48,941 nucleotides of DNA from Kamptonema formosum PCC 10802 (GTDB lineage: Bacteria; Cyanobacteriota; Cyanobacteriia; Cyanobacteriales; Oscillatoriaceae). Position numbers and translations under genes: made by a program. Shown here piece after piece: positions 41,674 to 48,941 of the stretch. Numbering within the stretch: the stretch's first letter is position 1; every line of letters begins with the position of its first letter. The notes beneath the pieces were generated by a model. The model saw nothing but the letters and a program-made list of their open reading frames with translations. It did not search any database and had not been told where the DNA came from. The stretch is from the NCBI RefSeq assembly GCF_000332335.1, contig NZ_KB235948.1, forward strand, positions 5,605,720 through 5,654,660, read 5' to 3'.

Positions 41674-44355
41674 CTAATCGCTGTTGCTGGCGCTGGTGGC
41701 TGCGGCGGTTTGCGCCGCAGCGGCTGCCGGCTCGGCGGCTTCGGCTGCCGGCTCGGCGGCTCGCTCGGCAGACTTGCTCGACTTGCGGCTGGATTTCTTG
41801 GATGCCGCCTTAGCGGCTAGCAGTTCCACCGCTTTTTCCAGGGTCAGATCCTCCACCGGCAAGTCTTTGGGCACAGAGACATTGGTCTTGCCGTGCTTGA
41901 GATATGGCCCGTACTTCCCTTCGTAGAGATTCACCGGCTCCCCATCCCCCGAGTGAGGGCCCATTTCCCGCAGCGGTGTCTTGGGCTTGCTGCGATTGCC
42001 CCCCCGTCCCTTCTTGGGCTCCGCCAGCAGTTCTAAAGCACGTTCTAGGGAAATTGTCAATACATTATCGCCGGCTTTCAGGGAGCGGTAGTCTTTGCCC
42101 TCCTCCCCCATGTCGTGCACCACATAAGGGCCAAACTTCCCCAGTCCGGCCAGGATTTTGCCGCCGCTCTCGGGATGGACTCCCAAGCTGCGGGGCAGGG
42201 AAAGCAAGCCTGCGGCCATTTCCAGGGTTACGCCGTCGGCGCTCACCCCTTTGGGCAAAGAGGCTCGCTTGGGTTTCTTGTGATTTTCAGAGGCTTCACC
42301 CAGCTGGAGGTAAGGGCCGTAAGTGCCGTTCATCAGGTAGATAGGCTCGCCTTTTTCCGGATGAATGCCTAACTTTTTTGGGCCTTCGGTTTTCTGCCGC
42401 ACCAGCTCCTCAACGAGCTCGGGGTCGAGATCTGCCGGCGTTAAGTCTCTCGGGAGAGAGGCGGTCACCGGCCCATTGCCATTTTGGGCCTCGATGTAAG
42501 CGCCGTAGCGACCGATGCGAACTTTTGCCTCCAGGTTCTCCAGCTCCACGGTGCGGGCTTCGCTGGCATTGATCTGGCTCTCCCGCTCTTTTACTTGGGT
42601 TTCCAGGCCGGTTTGGCCCAAATAAAATTCCTGCAGGTAGGGGAGCCAGCAAGCTTCGCCGGTGGAAATGTCGTCTAGAGTCTGCTCCATGCGGGATGTG
42701 AAGCGGGTGTCCACCAGGTCGGGAAAGTGTTTTTCCAGCAGGTTGGTGACGGCAAACGCCGTGAAGGTGGGAACTAGGGCGCTGCCAACAGCTTGCACGT
42801 AGCCCCGGTCAATAATGGTGCCGATGATGCTGGCGTAGGTGCTGGGACGCCCGATGCCTTCGCTTTCCAGGGTTTTCACCAGGGAAGCTTCGCTGTAGCG
42901 AGCCGGCGGCTGGGTTTGGTGGCCGAGGGCAACGAGTTCGCGGCAGCTGGGGCTCACCCCAACTTTTAGGGGGGGGAGAATCACCTCTGAGTCTTCGAGG
43001 GCGGCTTCTGGATCGTCGGAGCCTTCCACGTAGGCGCGCAAGAAACCGGGGAAGTCGATGCGCTTGCCGGTGGTGCGGAAACCGGCATCTCCCACAAGCA
43101 GGTCAACAGTGACGAAGGTCTGGCGGGCGTCCGCCATTTGGGTGGCGATGGTGCGCTTCCAGATCAGGTCGTAGAGTCTGAATTCCCGACTGTCCTCGCT
43201 CAAGCCAGTTTGCTGCGGGGTGCGGAAGCTGCTGCCGGCAGGGCGGATGGCTTCGTGGGCTTCTTGAGCGCCTTTGCTCTTGGTGGTGTGCTGCCTCGGC
43301 TGCGGGCTGAGGTACTGTGGCCCGTACAGCTGCTCGACGCAGGCGCGAGCCGCCGCGATCGCTTGCTCTGACAGGTGTACGGAGTCGGTCCGCATGTAGG
43401 TGATGTACCCCTGCTCGTACAGACTTTGGGCAATGCGCATTGTCTCCCGGGCGGAGAGTCCCAGTTTGCGGTTAGCTTCCTGCTGCAGCGTCGAGGTGGT
43501 AAACGGGGGGGCGGGTTTGCGAGTGACCGGTCGCTCTTCTGTGCCGCTGACTGTCCAGGGAATGCCGGTCAGTCGCCCCTGCAGGGCTTTGGCGTCCGCT
43601 TCGCTGAGCAATGTCACGTTGCGACCGGCAGCAAGAAGGCCGGTCCCTTCATCGAAATCGCTGCCTTGGGCTAGCCGCGTGCCGGCTAGGGTGACGAGTT
43701 TGGCGTCAAAGAGGGTGTTTTCGTGTGTTAGGGTTGCCTTGAGATCCCAGTAGCTGCCCTGGCGGAACGCCCGGCGCTGGCGCTCCCGCTGCACCAGCAC
43801 CCGCACCGCTACGGACTGCACTCGCCCCGCCGACAGTCCGGTAGCGATTTTCTTCCACAGCAGGGGGGAGAGGGTGTAGCCCACCAGCCGGTCAAGTATC
43901 CGCCGCGTTTCTTGGGCGCGCACCACCTGCTCGTCGATCAGGCGGCAGTTGTTTAGGGCTTCCTGGATCGCTTCTTGAGTGATTTCGTGAAACACCATCC
44001 GCTTCACCGGCACCTTGGGCTGCAGCACTTGCAGCAGGTGCCAGCTGATGCTCTCTCCCTCCCGGTCCTCGTCTGTGGCTAAAATCAGTTCATCTGCGCC
44101 TTTTAGGGCTTCTTTGAGTGTTGAGACAACTTTTTTCTTGTCTTTGGGAATGACATATAGGGGTTCAAAGTCAGCCTCCACGTTGACCCCCAGCTGCGCC
44201 CATTTTTCTCCCTTGACCGCTTCGGGAATTTCGCTGGCCGACTGGGGCAGGTCACGCACATGGCCCATCGACGCTTCCACCCGATAGTTAGAAGGCAGGT
44301 AGTTACGGATGGTGCGTGCTTTCGTGGGAGATTCGACGATGACAAGGGTTGACAT
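41674..44355 (-). CDS. topA: DNA topoisomerase I
   Basis: 893 residues. Type IA enzyme that relaxes negative supercoils. TOPRIM domain starts [21 protein letters not shown], with acidic metal residues in DEDREGES (96-103), then [16 protein letters not shown], and the catalytic tyrosine Y320 in [10 protein letters not shown]. Three C-terminal TopA C-repeats ([49 protein letters not shown]) replace the zinc fingers of enteric enzymes, as in other cyanobacteria. The end is a low-complexity Lys/Ser then Ala/Glu tail (about 860-893) that may bind DNA weakly. Monocistronic with its own terminator. Confidence 0.97.
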   Translation of the reverse strand: MSTLVIVESPTKARTIRNYLPSNYRVEASMGHVRDLPQSASEIPEAVKGEKWAQLGVNVEADFEPLYVIPKDKKKVVSTLKEALKGADELILATDEDREGESISWHLLQVLQPKVPVKRMVFHEITQEAIQEALNNCRLIDEQVVRAQETRRILDRLVGYTLSPLLWKKIATGLSAGRVQSVAVRVLVQRERQRRAFRQGSYWDLKATLTHENTLFDAKLVTLAGTRLAQGSDFDEGTGLLAAGRNVTLLSEADAKALQGRLTGIPWTVSGTEERPVTRKPAPPFTTSTLQQEANRKLGLSARETMRIAQSLYEQGYITYMRTDSVHLSEQAIAAARACVEQLYGPQYLSPQPRQHTTKSKGAQEAHEAIRPAGSSFRTPQQTGLSEDSREFRLYDLIWKRTIATQMADARQTFVTVDLLVGDAGFRTTGKRIDFPGFLRAYVEGSDDPEAALEDSEVILPPLKVGVSPSCRELVALGHQTQPPARYSEASLVKTLESEGIGRPSTYASIIGTIIDRGYVQAVGSALVPTFTAFAVTNLLEKHFPDLVDTRFTSRMEQTLDDISTGEACWLPYLQEFYLGQTGLETQVKERESQINASEARTVELENLEAKVRIGRYGAYIEAQNGNGPVTASLPRDLTPADLDPELVEELVRQKTEGPKKLGIHPEKGEPIYLMNGTYGPYLQLGEASENHKKPKRASLPKGVSADGVTLEMAAGLLSLPRSLGVHPESGGKILAGLGKFGPYVVHDMGEEGKDYRSLKAGDNVLTISLERALELLAEPKKGRGGNRSKPKTPLREMGPHSGDGEPVNLYEGKYGPYLKHGKTNVSVPKDLPVEDLTLEKAVELLAAKAASKKSSRKSSKSAERAAEPAAEAAEPAAAAAQTAAATSASNSD

Positions 44356-45593
44356 GGCACCTTCAGGGAAAAATAGCAGCTAGGCTAGAGAGTCCAAATT
44401 AGATAATTTGAGCGATATGTCAAGGGGGACGGTTCCACACGGGGATTCAGGGGTGGGACGCTCGCCAGCCTTTAATGGTAAAAGTACCCCACTCTCTTTA
44501 TATCGAATATTAATGGTCATCATAATTTTTCCTCTGGCCACTGCTCTGTCTGTTTAGCGGCTAGCGGCGATTTCTTTCCATCGCGCCCAATTGATAGGTC
44601 TGTTGCCCGCCTTGGCGGCGAACAAGGCCACAGGGGCGGTGCTCCAGGAGTGCCTGCTTCTCTATCCGGGGAAGGATGGGTGCCGGCAATCGGTTGCGTT
44701 TTCAACCCTGAATCAGGCGGCGCAACGGGATCGAGCCGGCGCAACCCCTGACAGAAAGGGGCTCTGGTGTAAAGACGCGACATGTCGCGTCTCTACAGGG
44801 GGTTAAGTATAATTTCTACGTTCAGCCGGCTCAGAGAACAGGAAAGCAACCGGCTCAATCTCAGGTTTTATCCCTGCGGGTAGATGGAGATACAAACCCG
44901 CGCAACTTATTGGATAGCGGCATTGGGATAGGGGGATCTGTGTGACGTGCCGGCGCTGCAAATCCAGCCTGCAAAAGCCGGGCTGGGGTTCTCCCGCTGC
45001 CACTCTCCAGATTCTAGCAAAAGGCGAAGCAACCGGCGATCTCCGCACCCGTCGGGCGCTGAACTGTACTGTACATATGGCAGGGAACGCGAGCGAGCCG
45101 GTGTTTTCCCAGGTGCCGGCTTGAATCGGGGAGTGTCAGGCGGGTCAAAGTATTTAACCCAAGCTGTAACTTTTGGAGGCAGTCGCTTCGGAACTTCGCA
45201 CACCGCCATCCATAAAAATGTCTGGGCCAGAACCCGACGGTAGAGCTAAAGCCCAACTACGAACCTTTTCCAGTCAGAGCCTCCTTAACGGCCTTCCCAG
45301 GCTCTGCCCGGGAACGAGGGGTGTGTCGCAGAATCCATTGCAGTTGCCAGGCTTTCTGTCGAGCGAAAAGCCCGACTTACTGCTAGCAGGTAAAAGTAGA
45401 AAACCACCCCACTCTTAACTGTGCCGGCAGAATAGGAAAGCGTTTAAAAAACGGCCAGACCTGCCCGCGCCACAATAAGCAAAAAAGGCCGATAATTTAT
45501 TATAATTCTAACACCTAAAAGTGCGGCTGTCTACAGGGTGCCGGTGGAAAATGCTAGACTGGCCGGCAGTGGGGATAGAAAAGGGAAGGCAGC
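44356..45593. other. 1.24-kb gene-free region
   Basis: No supportable gene; the short open frames have no recognisable features. A perfect 20-bp palindrome lies at 44773-44792. AAAGCCCAACTACGAAC at about 45247 is a single unit of the GGGCTTTAGCCC family, and CCCGGGAACGAGG near 45308 resembles the topA terminator stem. TATAAT at 45501-45506 may belong to the toxin-antitoxin promoter. Confidence 0.5.
44773..44792. repeat. Perfect 20-bp palindrome AGACGCGACATGTCGCGTCT
   Basis: Perfect two-fold symmetry without a spacer; a degenerate relative is at 12559-12579, also followed by CTCTAC. Probably a dispersed repeat; an operator is possible but no regulator is nearby. Confidence 0.75.
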
Positions 45594-45848
45594 ATGGAAA
45601 AAATTGAACTAGAACTGGACGGATCCACCCTGGCGCGGGCCCGGGCGATGGCCAATCAGCGCAATTGTGCGCTGCCAGAACTGATTGCAGAAGCCATCAA
45701 CAAGCTGGCCGTGGCAGAACCCCCAAAAGACAGTATACTGGGAATGTTCGCCGATGACCCGGAATCGGTGGACGAGATGCTAGCAGAAGTTATGAAGGAT
45801 CGGGCAGCACACCCGTTAAATCAAAGATTTGGACCAATGCTAGAATGA
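45594..45848 (+). CDS. VapB-like antitoxin, copy 1
   Basis: 84 residues: MEKIELELDGSTLARARAMANQRNCALPELIAEAI is a ribbon-helix-helix type N-terminus, and ILGMFADDPESVDEMLAEVMKDRAAHPLNQRF is the acidic toxin-binding tail typical of cyanobacterial VapB-like antitoxins. It differs from copy 2 at three of the first 78 residues (S11/P, S56-type change KDSIL/KDRIL) and at the end (GPMLE versus GQSTT). AAGGGAAGG precedes the ATG. It would repress its own operon and neutralise VapC; as copy 2 is the one that overlaps vapC, copy 1 may be redundant or a diverging decoy. Confidence 0.8.
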   Translation: MEKIELELDGSTLARARAMANQRNCALPELIAEAINKLAVAEPPKDSILGMFADDPESVDEMLAEVMKDRAAHPLNQRFGPMLE

Positions 45849-45879
45849 CGGGTAGCTGGGACGGAAAAGATGAGGTAGC

Positions 45880-46134
45880 ATGGAAAAGATTGAACTTGAA
45901 CTGGACGGACCCACCCTGGCACGGGCTCGGGCGATGGCCAATCAGCGCAATTGTGCGCTGCCAGAACTGATTGCCGAAGCCATCAACAAGCTGGCAGTGG
46001 CAGAACCTCCAAAAGACCGTATACTAGGAATGTTCGCCGATGACCCCGAATCGGTGGACGAGATGCTCGCAGAAGTTATGAAGGATCGGGCAGCACACCC
46101 GTTAAATCAAAGATTTGGACAAAGCACTACTTGA
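45880..46134 (+). CDS. VapB-like antitoxin, copy 2
   Basis: 84 residues, nearly identical to copy 1, which starts 286 bp upstream. GATGAGGT precedes the ATG. Its last 20 nt overlap the toxin gene in another frame, the normal translational coupling of antitoxin and toxin. The C-terminal residues GQSTT differ from copy 1 because they are encoded in the overlap. It is the probable functional partner of the PIN toxin. Confidence 0.85.
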   Translation: MEKIELELDGPTLARARAMANQRNCALPELIAEAINKLAVAEPPKDRILGMFADDPESVDEMLAEVMKDRAAHPLNQRFGQSTT

Positions 46135-46534
46135 CACGGATATTTTTTCTGAAATCTTCAAGCGGATCGACCGGCGGGTCGCCGCTAGGGCTACGGCTTA
46201 TCGTTATGCCTTTGGTGGCTATACTCTCTCTGTCATCACAGTCCTAGAAGTTGTCAAAGGCTGGCAGAAGCTGCATCGGGAAGACCGCATTCAGCGGTTT
46301 TTAGTAGATATTTCTGATGCGGAGGTGCTGGCACTAGATCGGGCTACTGCTGAAATAGCAGGGCGCATCTGTGGGGATTTGGAAGGCACAGGACAGCCCA
46401 TTGGTCTGGCTGATGCGATGATTGCCGCAACAGCATTACAGCACAACTTAACTTTAGTCACCGGCAACCTATCCCACTACCAGCGCATTCAAGGACTGGG
46501 TTACAGTCTGAAACTGGATAGCTGGCGAACCTAG
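46115..46534 (+). CDS. VapC-type PIN-domain ribonuclease toxin
   Basis: 139 residues from a TTG start that lies within the antitoxin end. PIN-domain acidic residues are D7 (ALLDTDI), E45 (VLEVVKG), and D100 (LADAMIAATAL), followed by LTLVTGN; these bind Mg and cut RNA, in known VapC toxins tRNA or rRNA. Length and fold are normal and no residue is missing, so it should be active. The weak TTG start inside the antitoxin gene would keep toxin below antitoxin levels. The target RNA cannot be told from sequence. Confidence 0.88.
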   Translation: MDKALLDTDIFSEIFKRIDRRVAARATAYRYAFGGYTLSVITVLEVVKGWQKLHREDRIQRFLVDISDAEVLALDRATAEIAGRICGDLEGTGQPIGLADAMIAATALQHNLTLVTGNLSHYQRIQGLGYSLKLDSWRT

Positions 46535-46785
46535 AAATTAAAAAATTAAAGAGATTAAAACTTAACAAATTGTCACAGTTAGAGCGGCATCCCGGGAGTG
46601 GCTGTGGGAGTGCGGCGAGAATTTATATCCAGGGGTAGAGGTCGCCAGCAGGGGCGAGACAGAAAAGCCGGCACGAGTTCGGATAGGGGCAGAACGCGGT
46701 AAAATTCAGTATTGTAAAGGATTATTAAGCTAGCCAACCTCACCCAGGTGCTGCCAAGCGATACTGTCCAACCTGCCTGAACCTT

Positions 46786-48351
46786 ATGAACTTTGCCAAT
46801 CTTGCAGCCCAGCTGAACGCCGGCACGATTTTGCCAGAGGGGATTGTCATTCTCACCCTTCTTGTGCTAATCGTCGGCGACCTGATTGTCGGGCGTTCCT
46901 CCAACCGGTGGACTCCCTATGTGGCGATTGCCGGTCTGCTCGCTGCCGTCGTCGCCCTGTACTATCAGTGGGATACCTCCAACCCCATCTCCTTTCTGGG
47001 CAGCTTTAACGGCGACGCCCTCAGCGTCGTGTTTCGCGGGATCGTCGCCCTGTCTGCAGCGCTGACGATTTTGATGTCCGTCACCTACGTCGAGCAAAGC
47101 GGCACCTCTTTGGCGGAATTCCTCTCAATTTTGCTCACCGCCACCCTCGGGGGGATGTTCCTCTGCGGTGCGGACGAACTGGTGACGATTTTTGTCTCCC
47201 TGGAAACCCTCAGTATTGCCTCTTACCTGCTCACCGGCTACATGAAGCGCGACCCTCGCTCGAATGAGGCGGCGCTGAAATACTTGCTGATAGGGGCTTC
47301 CAGTTCGGCAGTCTTCCTCTACGGCGTTTCCCTGCTGTACGGCATGTCGGGGGGAGAGACAGCCCTGAGCGCGATCGCCACCGGCATCGAGAAGGCCAAT
47401 GCCGGTCAGTCCCTCGGTGTCGTCATTGCTCTCGTCTTTGCCATCGCCGGCATTTCCTTCAAAATTTCCGCCGTTCCCTTCCACCAGTGGACCCCTGACG
47501 TTTACGAAGGCTCTCCCACCCCCGTGGTGGCGTTCCTCTCCCTCGGGTCCAAAGCAGCTGGGTTCGCCCTCGCCATCCGCCTGCTCACCACCGCTTTCCC
47601 CGTGGTGGAAGCGCAGTGGCACTTTGTCTTCACCGCCTTGGCGATTCTCAGCATGGTGTTGGGCAACGTCGTCGCCCTCGCCCAAACCAGCATGAAGCGG
47701 ATGCTGGCGTACTCTTCCATCGCTCAAGCCGGCTTCGTGATGATTGGTTTGATTGCCGGCACCGAAGCCGGTTACTCCAGCATGATATTCTACATGCTGG
47801 TGTACCTGTTTATGAACCTGGGCGGCTTCGCGTGCGTGATACTCTTCTCCCTGCGCACCGGCACCGACCAAATTAGCGAATATTCCGGCTTGTATCAAAA
47901 AGACCCACTGCTCACCTTAACACTGAGCATCTGCCTGCTCTCCTTGGGTGGGATTCCTCCCCTCGCCGGTTTCTTTGGCAAGATTTATCTGTTCTGGGCC
48001 GGCTGGCAAGCAGGACTGTACGCCTTAGTCATTTTGGGGTTAATCACCAGTGTTGTCTCGATTTACTACTACATCCGCGTCGTCAAGATGATGGTGGTCA
48101 AAGAACCCCAGGAAATGTCCGATGCCGTGAAGAACTATCCGCCAATCCGCTGGAATTTGACCGGCATGCGTCCTTTGCAAGTGAGTTTGGTGCTGGCGCT
48201 GGTGGCGACTTCTCTGGCGGGAATTCTGTCTAACCCGCTGTTCACTCTGGCGAATAATTCCGTCAGCCGCACCGCGATGCTGCAAGCGAGCGTCTCGCAC
48301 GCCAAGCCGGTGGCTTCTGTGCCGGTTGCTGAACATATCTCTGCTAATTAA
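46786..48351 (+). CDS. ndhB: NAD(P)H-quinone oxidoreductase subunit 2
   Basis: 521 residues, a polytopic membrane protein with about 14 hydrophobic helices. NdhB is one of three antiporter-like proton-pumping subunits of the cyanobacterial NDH-1 complex, which takes electrons from ferredoxin to plastoquinone for cyclic flow, respiration and CO2 uptake. Typical blocks: [83 protein letters not shown] and [19 protein letters not shown], including the channel glutamate in SLETLS and lysines in the broken helices. A single-copy monocistronic gene with its own terminator; no clear ribosome binding site. Confidence 0.97.
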   Translation: MNFANLAAQLNAGTILPEGIVILTLLVLIVGDLIVGRSSNRWTPYVAIAGLLAAVVALYYQWDTSNPISFLGSFNGDALSVVFRGIVALSAALTILMSVTYVEQSGTSLAEFLSILLTATLGGMFLCGADELVTIFVSLETLSIASYLLTGYMKRDPRSNEAALKYLLIGASSSAVFLYGVSLLYGMSGGETALSAIATGIEKANAGQSLGVVIALVFAIAGISFKISAVPFHQWTPDVYEGSPTPVVAFLSLGSKAAGFALAIRLLTTAFPVVEAQWHFVFTALAILSMVLGNVVALAQTSMKRMLAYSSIAQAGFVMIGLIAGTEAGYSSMIFYMLVYLFMNLGGFACVILFSLRTGTDQISEYSGLYQKDPLLTLTLSICLLSLGGIPPLAGFFGKIYLFWAGWQAGLYALVILGLITSVVSIYYYIRVVKMMVVKEPQEMSDAVKNYPPIRWNLTGMRPLQVSLVLALVATSLAGILSNPLFTLANNSVSRTAMLQASVSHAKPVASVPVAEHISAN

Positions 48352-48390
48352 GCGGGATTAATTTTCGCGAGTTATTGGAATTTTTGCCAG

Positions 48391-48421
48391 ACGCCCGACT
48401 CCTGCAGTCGGGCGTTTTTTG
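48391..48421 (+). terminator. Terminator of ndhB
   Basis: ACGCCCGACT and AGTCGGGCGT form a perfect 10-bp stem with a 5-nt loop, followed by TTTTTGTT, about 40 nt after the ndhB stop. A classical rho-independent form. Confidence 0.92.
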
Positions 48422-48434
48422 TTAGTGGGCGTTC

Positions 48435-48941
48435 GCTCAGAGCCTGGCGATTGAAATCGCGGCTATACAGACGAAGCCCGCCTGCGCGGGCTTTTTGGAG
48501 AATGCGGGGTGCCGGTGCCAGGTGTATTGGGGGTAATGTAGCGACAACTAGACGGTTTGTTGCTAAGATCCTGGCGATTGAAATCGCGGCTATACAAACG
48601 AAGTCCGCCTAAGAAAGCGCGGCGTGCGCCAACCTTTTGAACTTCTTGAAACCCGCGAAGGCGGGTTTTGTCTGTATAGCTGCGGTTTCCAACCGCCAAG
48701 CCCCTCAGCTTTAATTTCCAGATCCCCGGCGATTGAAATCGCGGCTATACAAACGAAGTCCGCCTAAGAAAGCGCGGCGTGCGCCAACCTTTTGAACTTC
48801 TTGAAACCCGCGAAGGCGGGTTTTGTCTGTATAGCTGCGGTTTCCAACCGCCAAGCCCCTCAGCTTTAATTTCCAGATCCCCGGCGATTGAAATCGCGGC
48901 TATACAAACGAAGTCCGCCTAAGAAAGCGCGGCGTGCGCCA
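48435..48941. repeat. Inverted copies of the edge repeat, then a 155-bp tandem array
   Basis: CCTGGCGATTGAAATCGCGGCTATACA is the reverse of the motif in the array at 1-694 and occurs at about 48444, 48572, 48728 and 48883. From 48574 the period is exactly 155 bp, each unit with AACCCGCGAAGGCGGGTT and TAGCTGCGGTTTCCAACCGCCA palindromes. The array continues past the right edge. Confidence 0.92.

Noticed and set aside
44520-45420. Several open frames of 60-100 codons between topA and the toxin-antitoxin locus
   Set aside because: No recognisable motifs, overlapping on both strands, and composed partly of dispersed repeat words.
47125-47898. 257-codon open frame opposite ndhB
   Set aside because: Composition dominated by H, G and E from antisense of membrane-protein codons; ndhB on the other strand is certain.

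Overview
The window is cyanobacterial chromosome, most likely from a filamentous member of the Oscillatoriales (an inference from gene content and repeat load, not a species call). It carries petM (cytochrome b6f subunit), ycf39, ndhB, a one-helix high-light-inducible protein, a COP23-type protein, several small protein families restricted to cyanobacteria (DUF4327, DUF2949, DUF5340), a photorespiratory-type aminotransferase and two tRNA-Leu genes. No rRNA, CRISPR array, prophage or transposase gene is visible.

Layout. 1-0.7 kb: a 109-bp tandem repeat array that runs off the left edge. 1-9.9 kb: housekeeping genes (small membrane protein, DUF4327, pdxA, petM, a SmtB/ArsR metal sensor, ycf39, NAD kinase, an atypical OmpR-type response regulator, a DUF192 lipoprotein, DUF2949). 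10.8-15.2 kb: an aminotransferase, DUF5340, and lpdA followed by trpC, all on the minus strand. 15.2-16.3 kb: a repeat-filled gap. 16.3-20.6 kb: a small conserved protein, a SpoU/TrmH methyltransferase, tRNA-Leu(CAG), murA (probably starting at ATT), and an M48 peptidase whose 3' end overlaps tRNA-Leu(CAA). 20.6-24.4 kb: a 1265-residue cadherin/Ig/RTX protein of the type I-secreted kind. 25.4-29.2 kb: two convergent paralogous SF1 helicases, one with an N-terminal NERD domain. 29.4-33.1 kb: a broken WD40 gene, a MerR regulator, a small membrane protein, an Hlip, alanine dehydrogenase and COP23. 33.3-41.4 kb: the most unusual part, three different dynamin-like GTPases plus a C39-like cysteine peptidase, all on the minus strand. 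41.7-44.4 kb: topA. 45.6-46.5 kb: a toxin-antitoxin locus with a duplicated antitoxin before one PIN toxin. 46.8-48.4 kb: ndhB. 48.4 kb to the end: another repeat array, carrying the left-edge motif in the opposite orientation.

How genes fit together. The peptidase, dynamin B and dynamin A lie 68-137 nt apart and look like one operon; dynamin C is upstream on the same strand across a 620-nt gap filled with mobile-element-like inverted repeats. With the helicase pair about 4-16 kb away, this stretch resembles accessory or defence-type gene content placed between housekeeping genes. That is inference; no function has been shown here.

The non-coding DNA is very rich in short palindromic repeats: an AGAAACCCGGTTTCT element inside a MITE-like unit, GGGGCGGGTT hairpins, C-rich/G-rich palindromes, and heptamer and 21-, 26-, 27-, 109-, 135- and 155-bp tandem arrays. 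Some have entered coding sequence, notably the linker of dynamin B.
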